Part shown: piece by piece, positions 10,803-18,711 of the stretch
Layout of the letters: each line of letters begins with the position of its first letter
Numbering within the stretch: position 1 is the first letter of the stretch
Origin: Pelagibacteraceae bacterium AG-426-M19
Lineage (GTDB): Bacteria; Pseudomonadota; Alphaproteobacteria; Pelagibacterales; Pelagibacteraceae
Direction: 5' to 3'
Assembly (NCBI GenBank): GCA_003210025.1
Contig: QCNW01000009.1
Span: 1-42,963, forward strand
Length of the DNA stretch: 42,963 bases
Made by a program: the position numbers and the translations under genes
Notes under the pieces: generated by a model
What the model was told of the DNA's origin: nothing
Seen by the model: the letters and a program-made list of their open reading frames with translations, nothing else
Databases searched by the model: none

Positions 10803-11711
10803 ATGGCTACGACGTATTCTAAAGTAAAAAAATCATATTACGAACTAGGTATTATTCCTGAATTATTAAAGTTAATGAAACCAAGAGTAATGTCTCTTGT
10901 TATTTTCACTTGTGCAGTTGGTCTGTTAACAGCTCCTACTTCAGTTTCATTTCAACAGTCAGTGATTGGGATATTAATTGTAGCCTTTGGTGCTGGAGCA
11001 GCAGGAGCACTTAACATGTGGTATGAAGCTGATTTAGATAAATTAATGACTAGAACATGCTTACGTCCAATTCCAAGAGGAAAGTTGAACAGAAATCAAG
11101 CATTATATTTTGGAACATCTATGGCAGTAGTTTCAGTTGTGAGCTTATACTTTGTTACAAATGCTTTATCAGCATCTCTATTATTGTTTACAATATTATT
11201 TTACGTATTTGTTTATACAATCTGGTTAAAAAGAAAAACTCCACAAAATATTGTTATAGGTGGAGCGTCAGGAGCTTTACCACCAGTAATTGGATGGGCA
11301 ATAGCAACAAATTCTATTTCGTTGGAGTCGATTGCTTTTTTCTTAATAATTTTCTTTTGGACACCTTCACACTTTTGGGCATTAAGCTTATACAAAGCTG
11401 ATGATTATAAAAAAGCAGGTATTCCAATGCTTCCAGTAACTAATGGAATTCAGGATACTAAAAAGAACATTCTAATTTATTCTTTGCTAATGATACCGAC
11501 AATTGTTTTCCCATATTACATTGGATTTGTCGGTGAAGTATTCTTAACACTTAGCTTACTACTTACATTTTATTATAATTTAATTTGTTACCAGCTTTAC
11601 AACTATAAAGTTGGAAAATTTAATATAAAGAAAGCTAAACATATTTTCAGCTATTCAATTATTTACTTATTTTTAATATTTGTTTTTTTCTTAGTGGATA
11701 AAGTTTTATGA
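10803..11711 (+). CDS. ctaB: Heme O synthase (protoheme IX farnesyltransferase) CtaB
   Basis: UbiA-superfamily membrane enzyme that adds a farnesyl group to heme B, the first step toward the heme A of the oxidase encoded beside it. Of 302 residues, MKPRVMSLVIFT (25-36) is the family's opening motif, and the polar motif N71-x5-D77-x-D79 in LNMWYEADLDKLM binds Mg-diphosphate. FWTPSHFWALSLYKADDYKKAGIPMLPV is the COX10-type second motif. About eight membrane helices follow the charged N-terminus. Its stop overlaps the start of the small coxF-like gene (ATGA at 11708). No heme A synthase (ctaA) is in the window, so it must lie elsewhere. Confidence 0.96.
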   Translation: MATTYSKVKKSYYELGIIPELLKLMKPRVMSLVIFTCAVGLLTAPTSVSFQQSVIGILIVAFGAGAAGALNMWYEADLDKLMTRTCLRPIPRGKLNRNQALYFGTSMAVVSVVSLYFVTNALSASLLLFTILFYVFVYTIWLKRKTPQNIVIGGASGALPPVIGWAIATNSISLESIAFFLIIFFWTPSHFWALSLYKADDYKKAGIPMLPVTNGIQDTKKNILIYSLLMIPTIVFPYYIGFVGEVFLTLSLLLTFYYNLICYQLYNYKVGKFNIKKAKHIFSYSIIYLFLIFVFFLVDKVL

Positions 11712-11833
11712 TAGTCAAAGATCAAAAATTAAAAAAGAAAAATTTATGGACAGCAGTTGGTTTGGTTGCATTTATAGTTTTCTTATTCATTTTCACATTA
11801 TTTAATATTGGAGTATTTGAAAGACCTTTATGA
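11708..11833 (+). CDS. Small single-helix membrane protein of the cox operon (CoxF-like, 41 aa)
   Basis: A 41-residue frame found by reading the gap between ctaB and ctaG. Its ATG overlaps the ctaB stop (ATGA, 11708-11711) and its TGA overlaps the ctaG start (ATGA, 11830-11833), so it fills the gap exactly, strong evidence that it is translated. The product has a lysine-rich cytoplasmic N-terminus (residues 4-11), one hydrophobic helix (about 14-33) and a short tail ending FERPL. Alphaproteobacterial cox operons usually carry a short coxF gene at this position; identity is inferred from position and topology, not sequence similarity. It may help copper or oxidase assembly with CtaG. Confidence 0.75.
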   Translation: MIVKDQKLKKKNLWTAVGLVAFIVFLFIFTLFNIGVFERPL

Positions 11834-12378
11834 TTAAAAAAAATACTTTAACTCCACTAATTCTTGCAGGAATCTTTGTCTTTATGTTGGGATTATCTTT
11901 TGCAGCTGTGCCTTTGTATGATTTATTTTGTAGAGTAACTGGCTTTGGTGGAACAACACAAGTATCTAAAGAGGCTCCTAATATAGTTTTAGATAAAAAA
12001 ATAAATGTAAGATTAGATACCAACGTTAATAGTGCTCTTGATTGGAATTTTGATGTTGATCAAAAAACAATGGATGTTCAGCCTGGCAAGGTATACAGAA
12101 TAAAATTTGAAGTGGAAAATACTGGAGATGTAATTTCTTCTGCTGTAGCTACATATAATGTTTCTCCATCATCTTTTGGAGCATATTTTAATAAATTAGG
12201 CTGTTTTTGCTTTGAAAAACAAACATTAGATCCAGGGGAAAAAGCAAGCTACACCCTAGTATTTTACTTAGATCCAGAATTGGTAAATGATCCAAAAACA
12301 TCTAGAGTTGAAGATGTTACTATGTCATATACTTTTTTCTCATCTGAATATTATAAAACCGAAAAAAAAGAGAGTTAA
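11830..12378 (+). CDS. ctaG: Cytochrome c oxidase assembly protein CtaG/Cox11 (CuB insertion)
   Basis: Periplasmic, membrane-anchored copper chaperone that builds the CuB site of subunit I. At 182 residues it has one N-terminal transmembrane helix (about 9-28), then the conserved VPLYDLFCRVTGFGGTTQ (27-44, with Cys34) and a beta-sandwich domain. The copper-binding CFCF motif places Cys125 and Cys127 in NKLGCFCFEKQ. The C-terminal segment VTMSYTFF matches Cox11. It starts inside the ATGA shared with the small CoxF-like gene and is followed after 5 nt by coxC. Confidence 0.95.
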   Translation: MIKKNTLTPLILAGIFVFMLGLSFAAVPLYDLFCRVTGFGGTTQVSKEAPNIVLDKKINVRLDTNVNSALDWNFDVDQKTMDVQPGKVYRIKFEVENTGDVISSAVATYNVSPSSFGAYFNKLGCFCFEKQTLDPGEKASYTLVFYLDPELVNDPKTSRVEDVTMSYTFFSSEYYKTEKKES

Positions 12379-12383
12379 AATAA

Positions 12384-13175
12384 ATGTCTGCATCTGGTCA
12401 AAAACACGATTATCATTTAGTTGACCCTAGCCCTTGGCCTTTAGCTACATCTATAGCAACACTAGTTACTGCAGTTGGATCTGTTTATTATTTCCACAGT
12501 AAAGTTATGTGGGCAATGGTTTTAGGTTTTTTACTCATAATTTATTGTGCATTCATGTGGTTCAGAGATGTCGTAATTGAAGCTGAGCACAAAGGTCATC
12601 ATACACCTGTTGTTCAAATTCATCACAGATATGGAATGACATTATTTATTGCTTCTGAAGTAATGTTTTTTGTTGCATGGTTTTGGGCATACTTTGATGC
12701 AAGTTTGTTTCCAAATGAATTCATGGGAAATGTATGGCCACCAAAAGATATTGAGACTTTTGATCCATGGGATATCCCACTTATAAATACTCTTGTCTTA
12801 CTTTTATCTGGTACAACAGTAACTTGGGCACACCATTCTTTATTAGAGGACGACAGAAAAGGATTTATAAATGGTCTAATTTGTACAGTAATTTTAGGAG
12901 CATTCTTTACGTTATTGCAAATATACGAATACCAACACGCTACATTTAGTTTTTCAGGTCACATTTATGGTGCTACATTCTATATGGCCACAGGGTTTCA
13001 TGGTTTCCACGTTTTAGTTGGGACTATCTTTTTAGCGGTTTGTTTATGGAGAGGTAAATTAGGACACTTCACTAAAGAGCATCACTTTGGTTTCGAAGCT
13101 GCTGCTTGGTACTGGCACTTTGTTGACGTTGTCTGGTTGTTCTTATTTGCAGCTATTTACATTTGGGGAAGTTAA
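12384..13175 (+). CDS. coxC: Cytochrome c oxidase subunit III
   Basis: Seven-helix subunit that stabilises the catalytic core and supports proton uptake. At 263 residues it opens with KHDYHLVDPSPWP, the standard alphaproteobacterial and mitochondrial start. It holds the SEVMFFVAWFWAYFD segment, whose Glu is the conserved carboxylate near the lipid site, and VNTLVLLLSG-like and YWHFVDVVWLFLF motifs near the C-terminus (here WYWHFVDVVWLFLFAAIY). In many alphaproteobacteria a DUF983 gene sits between coxC and surf1; here surf1 follows after 6 nt. Confidence 0.97.
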   Translation: MSASGQKHDYHLVDPSPWPLATSIATLVTAVGSVYYFHSKVMWAMVLGFLLIIYCAFMWFRDVVIEAEHKGHHTPVVQIHHRYGMTLFIASEVMFFVAWFWAYFDASLFPNEFMGNVWPPKDIETFDPWDIPLINTLVLLLSGTTVTWAHHSLLEDDRKGFINGLICTVILGAFFTLLQIYEYQHATFSFSGHIYGATFYMATGFHGFHVLVGTIFLAVCLWRGKLGHFTKEHHFGFEAAAWYWHFVDVVWLFLFAAIYIWGS

Positions 13176-13181
13176 TAGTTC

Positions 13182-13835
13182 TTGAAAAATAAGTTATCTT
13201 TTTCAATTTTTGTATACTTTTTTATTTTAGTTTTTTTGGCATTAGGCACTTGGCAAATTGTTAGACTAAATTGGAAGCTTGATTTGATAAATTCAATTGA
13301 TCAATCTTTAAAAAGTGATCCAGTAGAATTTAATGGAAGTAATCCAATTAACTTTAAAAAAATCAAATTTGAAGGAATACTAGATAATTCAAAAATAATT
13401 TATCTATATTCCTTAAATGAAAAGGGCGAGCCAGGATTTGATATTATAAATCCAGTAAGTATAAACAATAAAAGCTATTTAATAAATCGGGGTTGGGTTC
13501 CAAGAGACCTTAAATCTAAAAAGTATGTTTCAAATGAAAGTAAATTCGAGGGAGTTTTAAAATTAAAAAGTAAATTTAATTATTTCAAGCCAGATAATGA
13601 CGTTAATAAGAATTACTGGTTCACCCTTAAAGATGAAGATTTATTGACCTATACAGGCAAAGAATTTTCTCCATTCATTATCAACAATATTAGCAAGCAG
13701 GAAGGAATTTATCCTAAGTCAAAACAAATAGGAGCCAATATTTCAAACAACCACTTAAAGTATGCTCTTACATGGTTTTCATTAGCTGTTTCCATTTTTT
13801 TAATATATTTATATTTTAGAAAAAAAAATTACTGA
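13182..13835 (+). CDS. SURF1-family oxidase assembly protein
   Basis: SURF1/Shy1 proteins assist heme A insertion into subunit I. The 217-residue product has two flanking transmembrane helices (about 6-24 and 190-208) around a periplasmic domain, the exact family layout. Motifs are LGTWQIVRLNWK (21-32; family L-G-x-W-Q-x-x-R), INRGWVPRD and NNHLKYALTWFSLA (family N-x-H-x-x-Y-A-x-T-W). The start is TTG at 13182; no ATG precedes the first helix, so the rare start is likely real. The stop overlaps the thrC ATG (TGATG at 13833-13837). Confidence 0.92.
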   Translation: MKNKLSFSIFVYFFILVFLALGTWQIVRLNWKLDLINSIDQSLKSDPVEFNGSNPINFKKIKFEGILDNSKIIYLYSLNEKGEPGFDIINPVSINNKSYLINRGWVPRDLKSKKYVSNESKFEGVLKLKSKFNYFKPDNDVNKNYWFTLKDEDLLTYTGKEFSPFIINNISKQEGIYPKSKQIGANISNNHLKYALTWFSLAVSIFLIYLYFRKKNY

Positions 13836-15208
13836 TGGAATATATAAGCACTAGAAACAATTCAGATCATTTTTCATTTAAAAACGTATTTCTGAAAGGC
13901 TTAGCTGATGATGGAGGCCTTTTTGTGCCAAACTCAATCAAACCATTTAGTAAAGATGAACTAAACAAACTAAGTAGTCTTAATTACAATGAATTAGCAG
14001 CCGAAATAATATTCCCATTTATTGGTGATTTTATGACTAAGGAAGAGTTAATTTCCACAGTATCAAAATCTTACTCAAATTTTAGAGCAGAAGATGTTGT
14101 AAAAATCTCTGATTTAGGAAATTTAAAAGTCTTAGAACTCTATCATGGCCCAACTCTTGCTTTTAAAGATATTGCAATGCAATTAATAGGAAATTTCTAT
14201 CAATATCACGTAGGAAATGAGCAAAAAAAAATTAATATTATTGTAGCAACATCAGGAGACACAGGTGCAGCTGCTATTGATGCTTTAAAAGGCAAAAAGA
14301 ATTTAAATGTTTTTGTATTACATCCAAATAACAGGATTTCACCAGTGCAAAGAAGACTGATGACAATCCATGAAGAAAAAAATGTATTCAATATTGCTAT
14401 TGAGGGAAATTTTGATGACTGTCAAAATCTGGTTAAAGCAATGTTTAATGATGAAAAATTTTCTAGCTCAATAAATATGTCAGGTGTTAATTCGATTAAT
14501 TGGGCAAGAATTGTTGCTCAAGCTGTTTATTATTTTTATGCCTATTTTAAAATAGGTAATGGACAGCCCTTGTCTTTTTCTGTTCCGACTGGAAATTTTG
14601 GAGATATTTATGCTGGTTATTTAGCAAAGAAACTTGGACTTCCAGTTGATAAACTTATTGTAGCTACTAACAAAAATGACATCCTTCATAGAGCAATTTC
14701 TGGTGGGGATTATTCTCAAAAGAAAGTTGAGGAAACAAATACTCCTAGCATGGATATTCAGATAGCAAGTAACTTTGAAAGACTTTTATATGATGTAAAA
14801 GACTGTAATTCAGATGCTACGAAAGATGTAATGAGTAGAATAAAAAACAATGCTTATCAAATTGATAGTAGTGATTTAGATAAAATAAAAAAAAGTTTTA
14901 CATCTGAAATGTTAAATGAAAAAGAGACTATCCAAATGATAAAAGATACAAACAAAGAATATAAAGTTGTAGTTGATCCTCATACTGCAGTTGGAATTGG
15001 TGCTGCAAAAAAACTTGGGCTAGAACAAAATTGTGTTGTTTTATCTACAGCACACCCATGTAAGTTTCCAAAAGCAATAGAAGATGCAATCTCAAAAACT
15101 GAAGAATTACCAGATAGTCTTAAATATGTTTATGATAGAGAAGAAAAATTTGAAGTTATATCAAATGATATAAATAAAGTTAAAGATTATGTAATTAATT
15201 CCATATGA
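13835..15208 (+). CDS. thrC: Threonine synthase ThrC
   Basis: PLP enzyme converting O-phosphohomoserine to threonine. At 457 residues it belongs to the longer fungal/enterobacterial type. MEYISTRN is the typical N-terminus. The PLP-binding lysine is Lys111 in HGPTLAFKDIAMQL, and ATSGDTGAAA forms the phosphate loop. It is co-transcribed behind the cox genes, overlapping surf1 upstream and the peroxiredoxin gene downstream (ATGA at 15205). The partner homoserine kinase gene thrB lies on the opposite strand at 17746-18711, so two consecutive threonine steps are close but in different transcripts. Confidence 0.96.
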   Translation: MEYISTRNNSDHFSFKNVFLKGLADDGGLFVPNSIKPFSKDELNKLSSLNYNELAAEIIFPFIGDFMTKEELISTVSKSYSNFRAEDVVKISDLGNLKVLELYHGPTLAFKDIAMQLIGNFYQYHVGNEQKKINIIVATSGDTGAAAIDALKGKKNLNVFVLHPNNRISPVQRRLMTIHEEKNVFNIAIEGNFDDCQNLVKAMFNDEKFSSSINMSGVNSINWARIVAQAVYYFYAYFKIGNGQPLSFSVPTGNFGDIYAGYLAKKLGLPVDKLIVATNKNDILHRAISGGDYSQKKVEETNTPSMDIQIASNFERLLYDVKDCNSDATKDVMSRIKNNAYQIDSSDLDKIKKSFTSEMLNEKETIQMIKDTNKEYKVVVDPHTAVGIGAAKKLGLEQNCVVLSTAHPCKFPKAIEDAISKTEELPDSLKYVYDREEKFEVISNDINKVKDYVINSI

Positions 15209-15690
15209 AATTAAAAATAAAAGATCAAATCCCTGATATAGAAATTTTCCATCTAATAAATGGTGAACCACAAACTAGCAAAATTAGAGATATTTTAGGA
15301 AATGGTAAAGTTATTTTATTTGGATTACCTGGTGCTTTTACCTCAACTTGTTCAAAACTCCATCTACCTGGATATGTAGCTAATACTGATAAAATAAAAG
15401 CTAAAGGAATAGAAAAAATATTTTGTTTATCTGTAAATGATCCATTTGTTATGAATGCCTGGGGAGAAGCGAATAATGCTGGAGGCAAAATTACAATGTT
15501 ATCAGATCCTTATTTATTATTTACGAAAGCAATTGGCGCTGAAGTAGATAGAAATTCAAAAGGAATGGGTTTTCGTTCAAATCGTTATGCGATGGTTATT
15601 CAAAACTTAGAAGTAGTTAATATTCAAGTTGAGAAAGAGACTAAACAATGTGGTTTATCTTCAGCAGAGGGTGTTTTAGATTTATTATAA
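15205..15690 (+). CDS. Peroxiredoxin, Prx5-type (AhpC/TSA superfamily)
   Basis: Thiol peroxidase that reduces H2O2 and organic hydroperoxides. At 161 residues, the active site P42-x3-T46-x2-C49 in LPGAFTSTCSKLHLPGY has the T-S-T-C-S form of the Prx5 group. A further Cys in TKQCGLSSAEGVL near the C-terminus may act as resolving cysteine, or reduction may depend on glutathione or glutaredoxin. In many alphaproteobacteria this gene type follows ispH-thrB-rnhA; here it follows thrC instead, while rnhA lies on the other strand 1.6 kb away (see findings). Last gene of the cox-thrC transcript. Confidence 0.93.
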   Translation: MKLKIKDQIPDIEIFHLINGEPQTSKIRDILGNGKVILFGLPGAFTSTCSKLHLPGYVANTDKIKAKGIEKIFCLSVNDPFVMNAWGEANNAGGKITMLSDPYLLFTKAIGAEVDRNSKGMGFRSNRYAMVIQNLEVVNIQVEKETKQCGLSSAEGVLDLL

Positions 15691-15838
15691 TTAGTATGGC
15701 AGTTCTGTTGTCTGTCCCAATTCAACTTATAACAGAATATAACACTTTTTGAATAGGTACATACCAGGTTACATTGTTAAACTAACATTTTTTTGTGACG
15801 ACTTTGTAATTGAGATTTTTTTCTGATATGTAATTCAA
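15691..15838. other. Intergenic gap after the peroxiredoxin gene
   Basis: The largest gap in the window (148 nt). A weak hairpin (TTCTGTT 15703-15709 with AACAGAA 15731-15737, 21-nt loop) followed by a short T-run (15746-15750) may end the cox-thrC-prx transcript. TTGTAA (15804-15809) lies 17 nt before a poor -10 (15827-15832) and would give a near-leaderless message for the next gene. Neither call is strong. Confidence 0.25.
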
Positions 15839-16255
15839 GTGAAATTACATTGGATTATTTTTGTAACTGGATGGATGTCATTCAGAGTAGTTGGGTCAGG
15901 TTTGTTTTTGTTTTGGATCTTTACTGAAAATGAGCGTTCGGCGCCATCTGAATGGATAGTTCCTTTTGTGGGCGACTTTTTTATTGGGATAACTGCTTTA
16001 TTCTTAGTTTACCACATTATAAAAAAACCAAGCACTATACTATGGGGTCTTTTGCTGTCTTGGAATGTGATTGGTTTGTTAGATTTAATCCACGCAATAA
16101 ATGTAAGTTTTGCTGCTCCTTATGGACCTATACCAGAAATAGGATTTAATGAATTGACAGTAAGATCTATTTTAATTTTAAATACTTTATTACAGATTTC
16201 TTGTATTTATCTATTGTTTCAAAAAGACATAAAAGAATATTTTAAGAAAAAGTAA
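15839..16255 (+). CDS. Unrecognised small integral membrane protein (about four helices)
   Basis: I do not recognise the family. The 138-residue product begins at GTG (15839) with hydrophobic residues almost at once; the next in-frame ATG would cut the first helix. Predicted membrane segments lie at about 4-28, 42-61, 67-88 and 108-126, with a basic cytoplasmic tail ending KEYFKKK. Charged or polar residues inside or near helices (Arg16, Glu30 and Asp82 in WNVIGLLDLIHAINV) are notable, as is the loop SFAAPYGPIPEIGFNEL. The gene stands in its own small region between the peroxiredoxin and polysaccharide-lyase-like genes, with gaps of 148 and 83 nt, large for this genome, so it is probably an accessory gene with its own promoter. 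Confidence 0.7.
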   Translation: MKLHWIIFVTGWMSFRVVGSGLFLFWIFTENERSAPSEWIVPFVGDFFIGITALFLVYHIIKKPSTILWGLLLSWNVIGLLDLIHAINVSFAAPYGPIPEIGFNELTVRSILILNTLLQISCIYLLFQKDIKEYFKKK

Positions 16256-16338
16256 ATTTTGAGTTTTAAATGTATGGTACATAGTCAGTAAATAATAGGT
16301 ATATAGTCTTTTTAAAAATATTCTTATATTCTTTAATT

Positions 16339-17298
16339 ATGAGAACGTTTTTACAAATAGTTTTTTTAATTTTATCATTTTCAATTACTGCCTATGGCTG
16401 GGAAAAGGTGCCTGTTCCAGATTATGTAGATAAAAAGGTAAAGTCGCCATGGAATTTCTTTGAGGACTTTGAAAAACAAAAAGAAGGAAAATTAAAATTA
16501 AAAAAATTAACAATCAACGATAAGGGCGCTGGTTTAAAACCATTTAAAATTAAAAAAGATTTTGATGGTAATAAGTATCTTGAAGTTACAGTTAAACATG
16601 GATGGAATAATGATCCTTATAAAAAAAAAGGAAAAGAAACAGAAAGAGCAGAATTTCAGACAAAGCAAAAAAGAACTTTAAATAAAGAAATATGGATTGG
16701 TTTTAAAACAAGACTTCCTAAAGATTTTACTCATATAAATGACAGAGTATTATTTTTTCAATTCAAAAACCAGCATGATCCTATGAAAAGGAGTCCTCTT
16801 TTAGGAATAAGGTTTTATGAAAATGGAAATGTATTAGATTTAGGGGGGGATACCGGAGGAAGTGCAGGTAAATCTTGGAGTCAAGAGGAAAGTAATATTC
16901 ACAATATAAGAGCAAAGTATAAAAAAAAGGAGTTAAATTGGTTTGTATTTCAAGAAAAAAACAGAGGTGAAAAAAAAATAAAAAATAATTTTAAACTCAC
17001 GCCGAGCAAATCATTTAAAGTTGCTAAATTAGGTGAATGGAGCACGTATAAAATTGGAATCTATAATACAAAGGATGATGATGGTTTTGTAAAAATTTTT
17101 AAAGATAACAAATTAATATTTGATTATAAGGGTATCACTTATGATTGGAAAGGACGTTATACTGGAAGTTATATAAGAATAGGTATTTATAGAGACTCGG
17201 GAAAACGAATTGGAATTGAATACCCCGATCAATCTATCCATTTTGATGATTTTATTGTTGTCTCAGACAAAAAAACTTTGGATAAATATTTAAATTAA
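16339..17298 (+). CDS. Secreted polysaccharide-lyase-like protein (heparin lyase I-type jelly roll)
   Basis: A 319-residue protein with a signal peptide (1-20, ending TAYG before Trp21). Its pattern fits the heparin lyase/polysaccharide lyase jelly-roll family (Pfam Polysacc_lyase-like): ERAEFQ (102-107), WIGFKTRLP (119-127), LFFQFKNQ (138-145), PLLGIRFYENG (153-163), GEWSTYKIGI (232-241), DGFVKIFKDNKL, YIRIGIYRD (278-286) and the closing HFDDFIV (301-307). It would bind or cleave an acidic polysaccharide in the periplasm or outside the cell. Residues 195-225 are very lysine-rich. Substrate is unknown and catalysis is not proven; a carbohydrate-binding role is possible. It has its own 83-nt upstream gap and no sugar transporter nearby. 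Confidence 0.68.
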   Translation: MRTFLQIVFLILSFSITAYGWEKVPVPDYVDKKVKSPWNFFEDFEKQKEGKLKLKKLTINDKGAGLKPFKIKKDFDGNKYLEVTVKHGWNNDPYKKKGKETERAEFQTKQKRTLNKEIWIGFKTRLPKDFTHINDRVLFFQFKNQHDPMKRSPLLGIRFYENGNVLDLGGDTGGSAGKSWSQEESNIHNIRAKYKKKELNWFVFQEKNRGEKKIKNNFKLTPSKSFKVAKLGEWSTYKIGIYNTKDDDGFVKIFKDNKLIFDYKGITYDWKGRYTGSYIRIGIYRDSGKRIGIEYPDQSIHFDDFIVVSDKKTLDKYLN

Positions 17299-17323
17299 AG
17301 GGGCGTTCTGTTGCTAGGTGCAC

Positions 17324-17746
17324 CTATGTTGTGGCAGAGGACCTTGCCAATAAATCCACTTCATTATTAAGTTTATCTGTTGAATGTGCCTTTACCCAGC
17401 TCCATTTAATTTCAAAAGTATTTGATAAATTATCTAATTCAGTCCAAAGTTCTTTATTTTTAACTTCTTTTTTATTTGCTGTTTTCCAACCATTTTTTTT
17501 CCAATTATGTATCCATTCAGTTATTCCAGATTTTACATATTTAGAATCTGTAAATATTTGAACCTTGCTTCCTTTTGGAATTTTTTTTAAAGCTTTAATT
17601 GGCGCAAGTAATTCCATTTGATTGTTTGTTGTTTCTTTTTTGCTTCCTTTAATTTGAGTTTTCTTTCCATTGTCAATAATGATTGCTGCCCAACCACCAT
17701 TTCCTGGATTTCCAATGCAAGAACCATCTGTGTAGATTTTAATCAT
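17324..17746 (-). CDS. rnhA: Ribonuclease HI
   Basis: Degrades the RNA strand of RNA-DNA hybrids. At 140 residues the catalytic carboxylates are intact: Asp7 (YTDGSC), Glu45 (NNQMELLA), Asp67 (FTDSKYV) and Asp131 (NNEVDLLAR), with His121 of the flexible loop in KAHSTDKLNNEVD. The loop reads A-H-S-T-D rather than the common G-H-x-G, a mild variant. The basic handle NWKKNGWKTANKKEVKN is present. Its start overlaps the thrB stop at one base (17746). An RNase HII gene lies at 33199, so both hybrid-cleaving enzymes are encoded. Last gene of the crt-blh-ispH-thrB-rnhA run. Confidence 0.96.
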   Translation of the reverse strand: MIKIYTDGSCIGNPGNGGWAAIIIDNGKKTQIKGSKKETTNNQMELLAPIKALKKIPKGSKVQIFTDSKYVKSGITEWIHNWKKNGWKTANKKEVKNKELWTELDNLSNTFEIKWSWVKAHSTDKLNNEVDLLARSSATT

Positions 17747-18711
17747 TAAGAATAATCCTTAAATGTGCTCAGATTTCTGTGAAAATTTAACTTATCTATA
17801 TACTCCTTTGGATCTTTGATTTTAATGACAGCATTTTTAGGAGTATTTAAATAGTCATAAGCTCTAGTCAAAAGATATCTTAAAGCCGATCCTCTACATA
17901 ATGTATTTAAATTTCTTTTTTCAATTTCACTTAATTTTCTAACAGATTGGTAGCCTTTTAATAAATTTGAAGATCTTTTTTTATCTAATACAAATTTTCT
18001 ATTTTTCTTTTTAAAGCATAAAGCATTAATGCAGGTTGCTAATTCATAAGATAGAAAATCATTAGCCGAAAAATAAAAATCTATAAATCCATGAAATTTG
18101 TCTTTATTGAAAAAAATATTATCAATAAATAGATCACTATGAATTATTCCATTTGGCATTTTTTTAGGCCATTTTCTTTTGATATCTTTCAGATCATCTC
18201 TCATTAAATCTTTTAAGTTTTTAGACAATTTATTAATTTTATTGTCTATTTTATTTAGAATTGATCCCCATGAATTTATCGATAGAGAATTTTTTCTATA
18301 TAATTTCAATTTCTTTGAAGCTTTATGAAGAAGTGCAGCATTTTTTCCAACTATAAAACAATCCTTATTATTTAGTTGATCTTTATCTTTTCCTTCTAAG
18401 AAACTGACAATACAAGCTTTTTTACTTTTTAAATTAAATAAATATTTACCTTTTTTGTCTTTTATAGGAACTGGACATTTTACATTTAATCTAGATAGAC
18501 CAGACATAAGATTAACAAAAAATGGGAGATCTTTTTTCTGAACTCTTTTTTCGTAAATAGTTAAAATATATTTTTTTTTCTTTGTCTTTAAAAGGAAGTT
18601 GGTATTTTCAATACCTTTTTTTATACCTGAATAATTTTCTATTTTTCCAATATTATATTTCTTCTCAATAAATTTTATCTGCTTATTATTAATTTTAGTA
18701 TAAACAGCCAT
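17746..18711 (-). CDS. thrB: Homoserine kinase, APH-fold type (ThrB2)
   Basis: Phosphorylates homoserine, the step before ThrC. The alphaproteobacterial form belongs to the aminoglycoside phosphotransferase/choline kinase fold rather than the GHMP family. At 321 residues the start MAVYTKI and GIKKGIENTNFLL (30-42) are typical. The catalytic loop is HSDLFIDN (191-198; base Asp193) and the metal-binding aspartate is Asp211 in FIDFYFSANDFL. It overlaps ispH upstream and rnhA downstream by one base each. Lysine is very abundant, as in neighbouring weakly constrained genes. The ispH-thrB-rnhA trio is a familiar alphaproteobacterial arrangement. Confidence 0.93.
   Translation of the reverse strand: MAVYTKINNKQIKFIEKKYNIGKIENYSGIKKGIENTNFLLKTKKKKYILTIYEKRVQKKDLPFFVNLMSGLSRLNVKCPVPIKDKKGKYLFNLKSKKACIVSFLEGKDKDQLNNKDCFIVGKNAALLHKASKKLKLYRKNSLSINSWGSILNKIDNKINKLSKNLKDLMRDDLKDIKRKWPKKMPNGIIHSDLFIDNIFFNKDKFHGFIDFYFSANDFLSYELATCINALCFKKKNRKFVLDKKRSSNLLKGYQSVRKLSEIEKRNLNTLCRGSALRYLLTRAYDYLNTPKNAVIKIKDPKEYIDKLNFHRNLSTFKDYS

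Noticed and set aside
15753..16283. GGTACATA occurs in both gaps flanking the unknown membrane gene (15756-15763 and 16276-16283)
   Set aside because: An 8-base match between two gaps of this size is close to what chance gives in AT-rich sequence.
15691..17323. Possible mobile island around the membrane and polysaccharide-lyase-like genes
   Set aside because: No integrase, transposase, terminal repeats or tRNA-linked attachment site was seen; base composition looks similar to the surroundings.
17315..17326. 12-bp palindrome TAGGTGCACCTA at the rnhA stop
   Set aside because: Several such palindromes are expected by chance in 43 kb; no T-run follows and it overlaps coding sequence.
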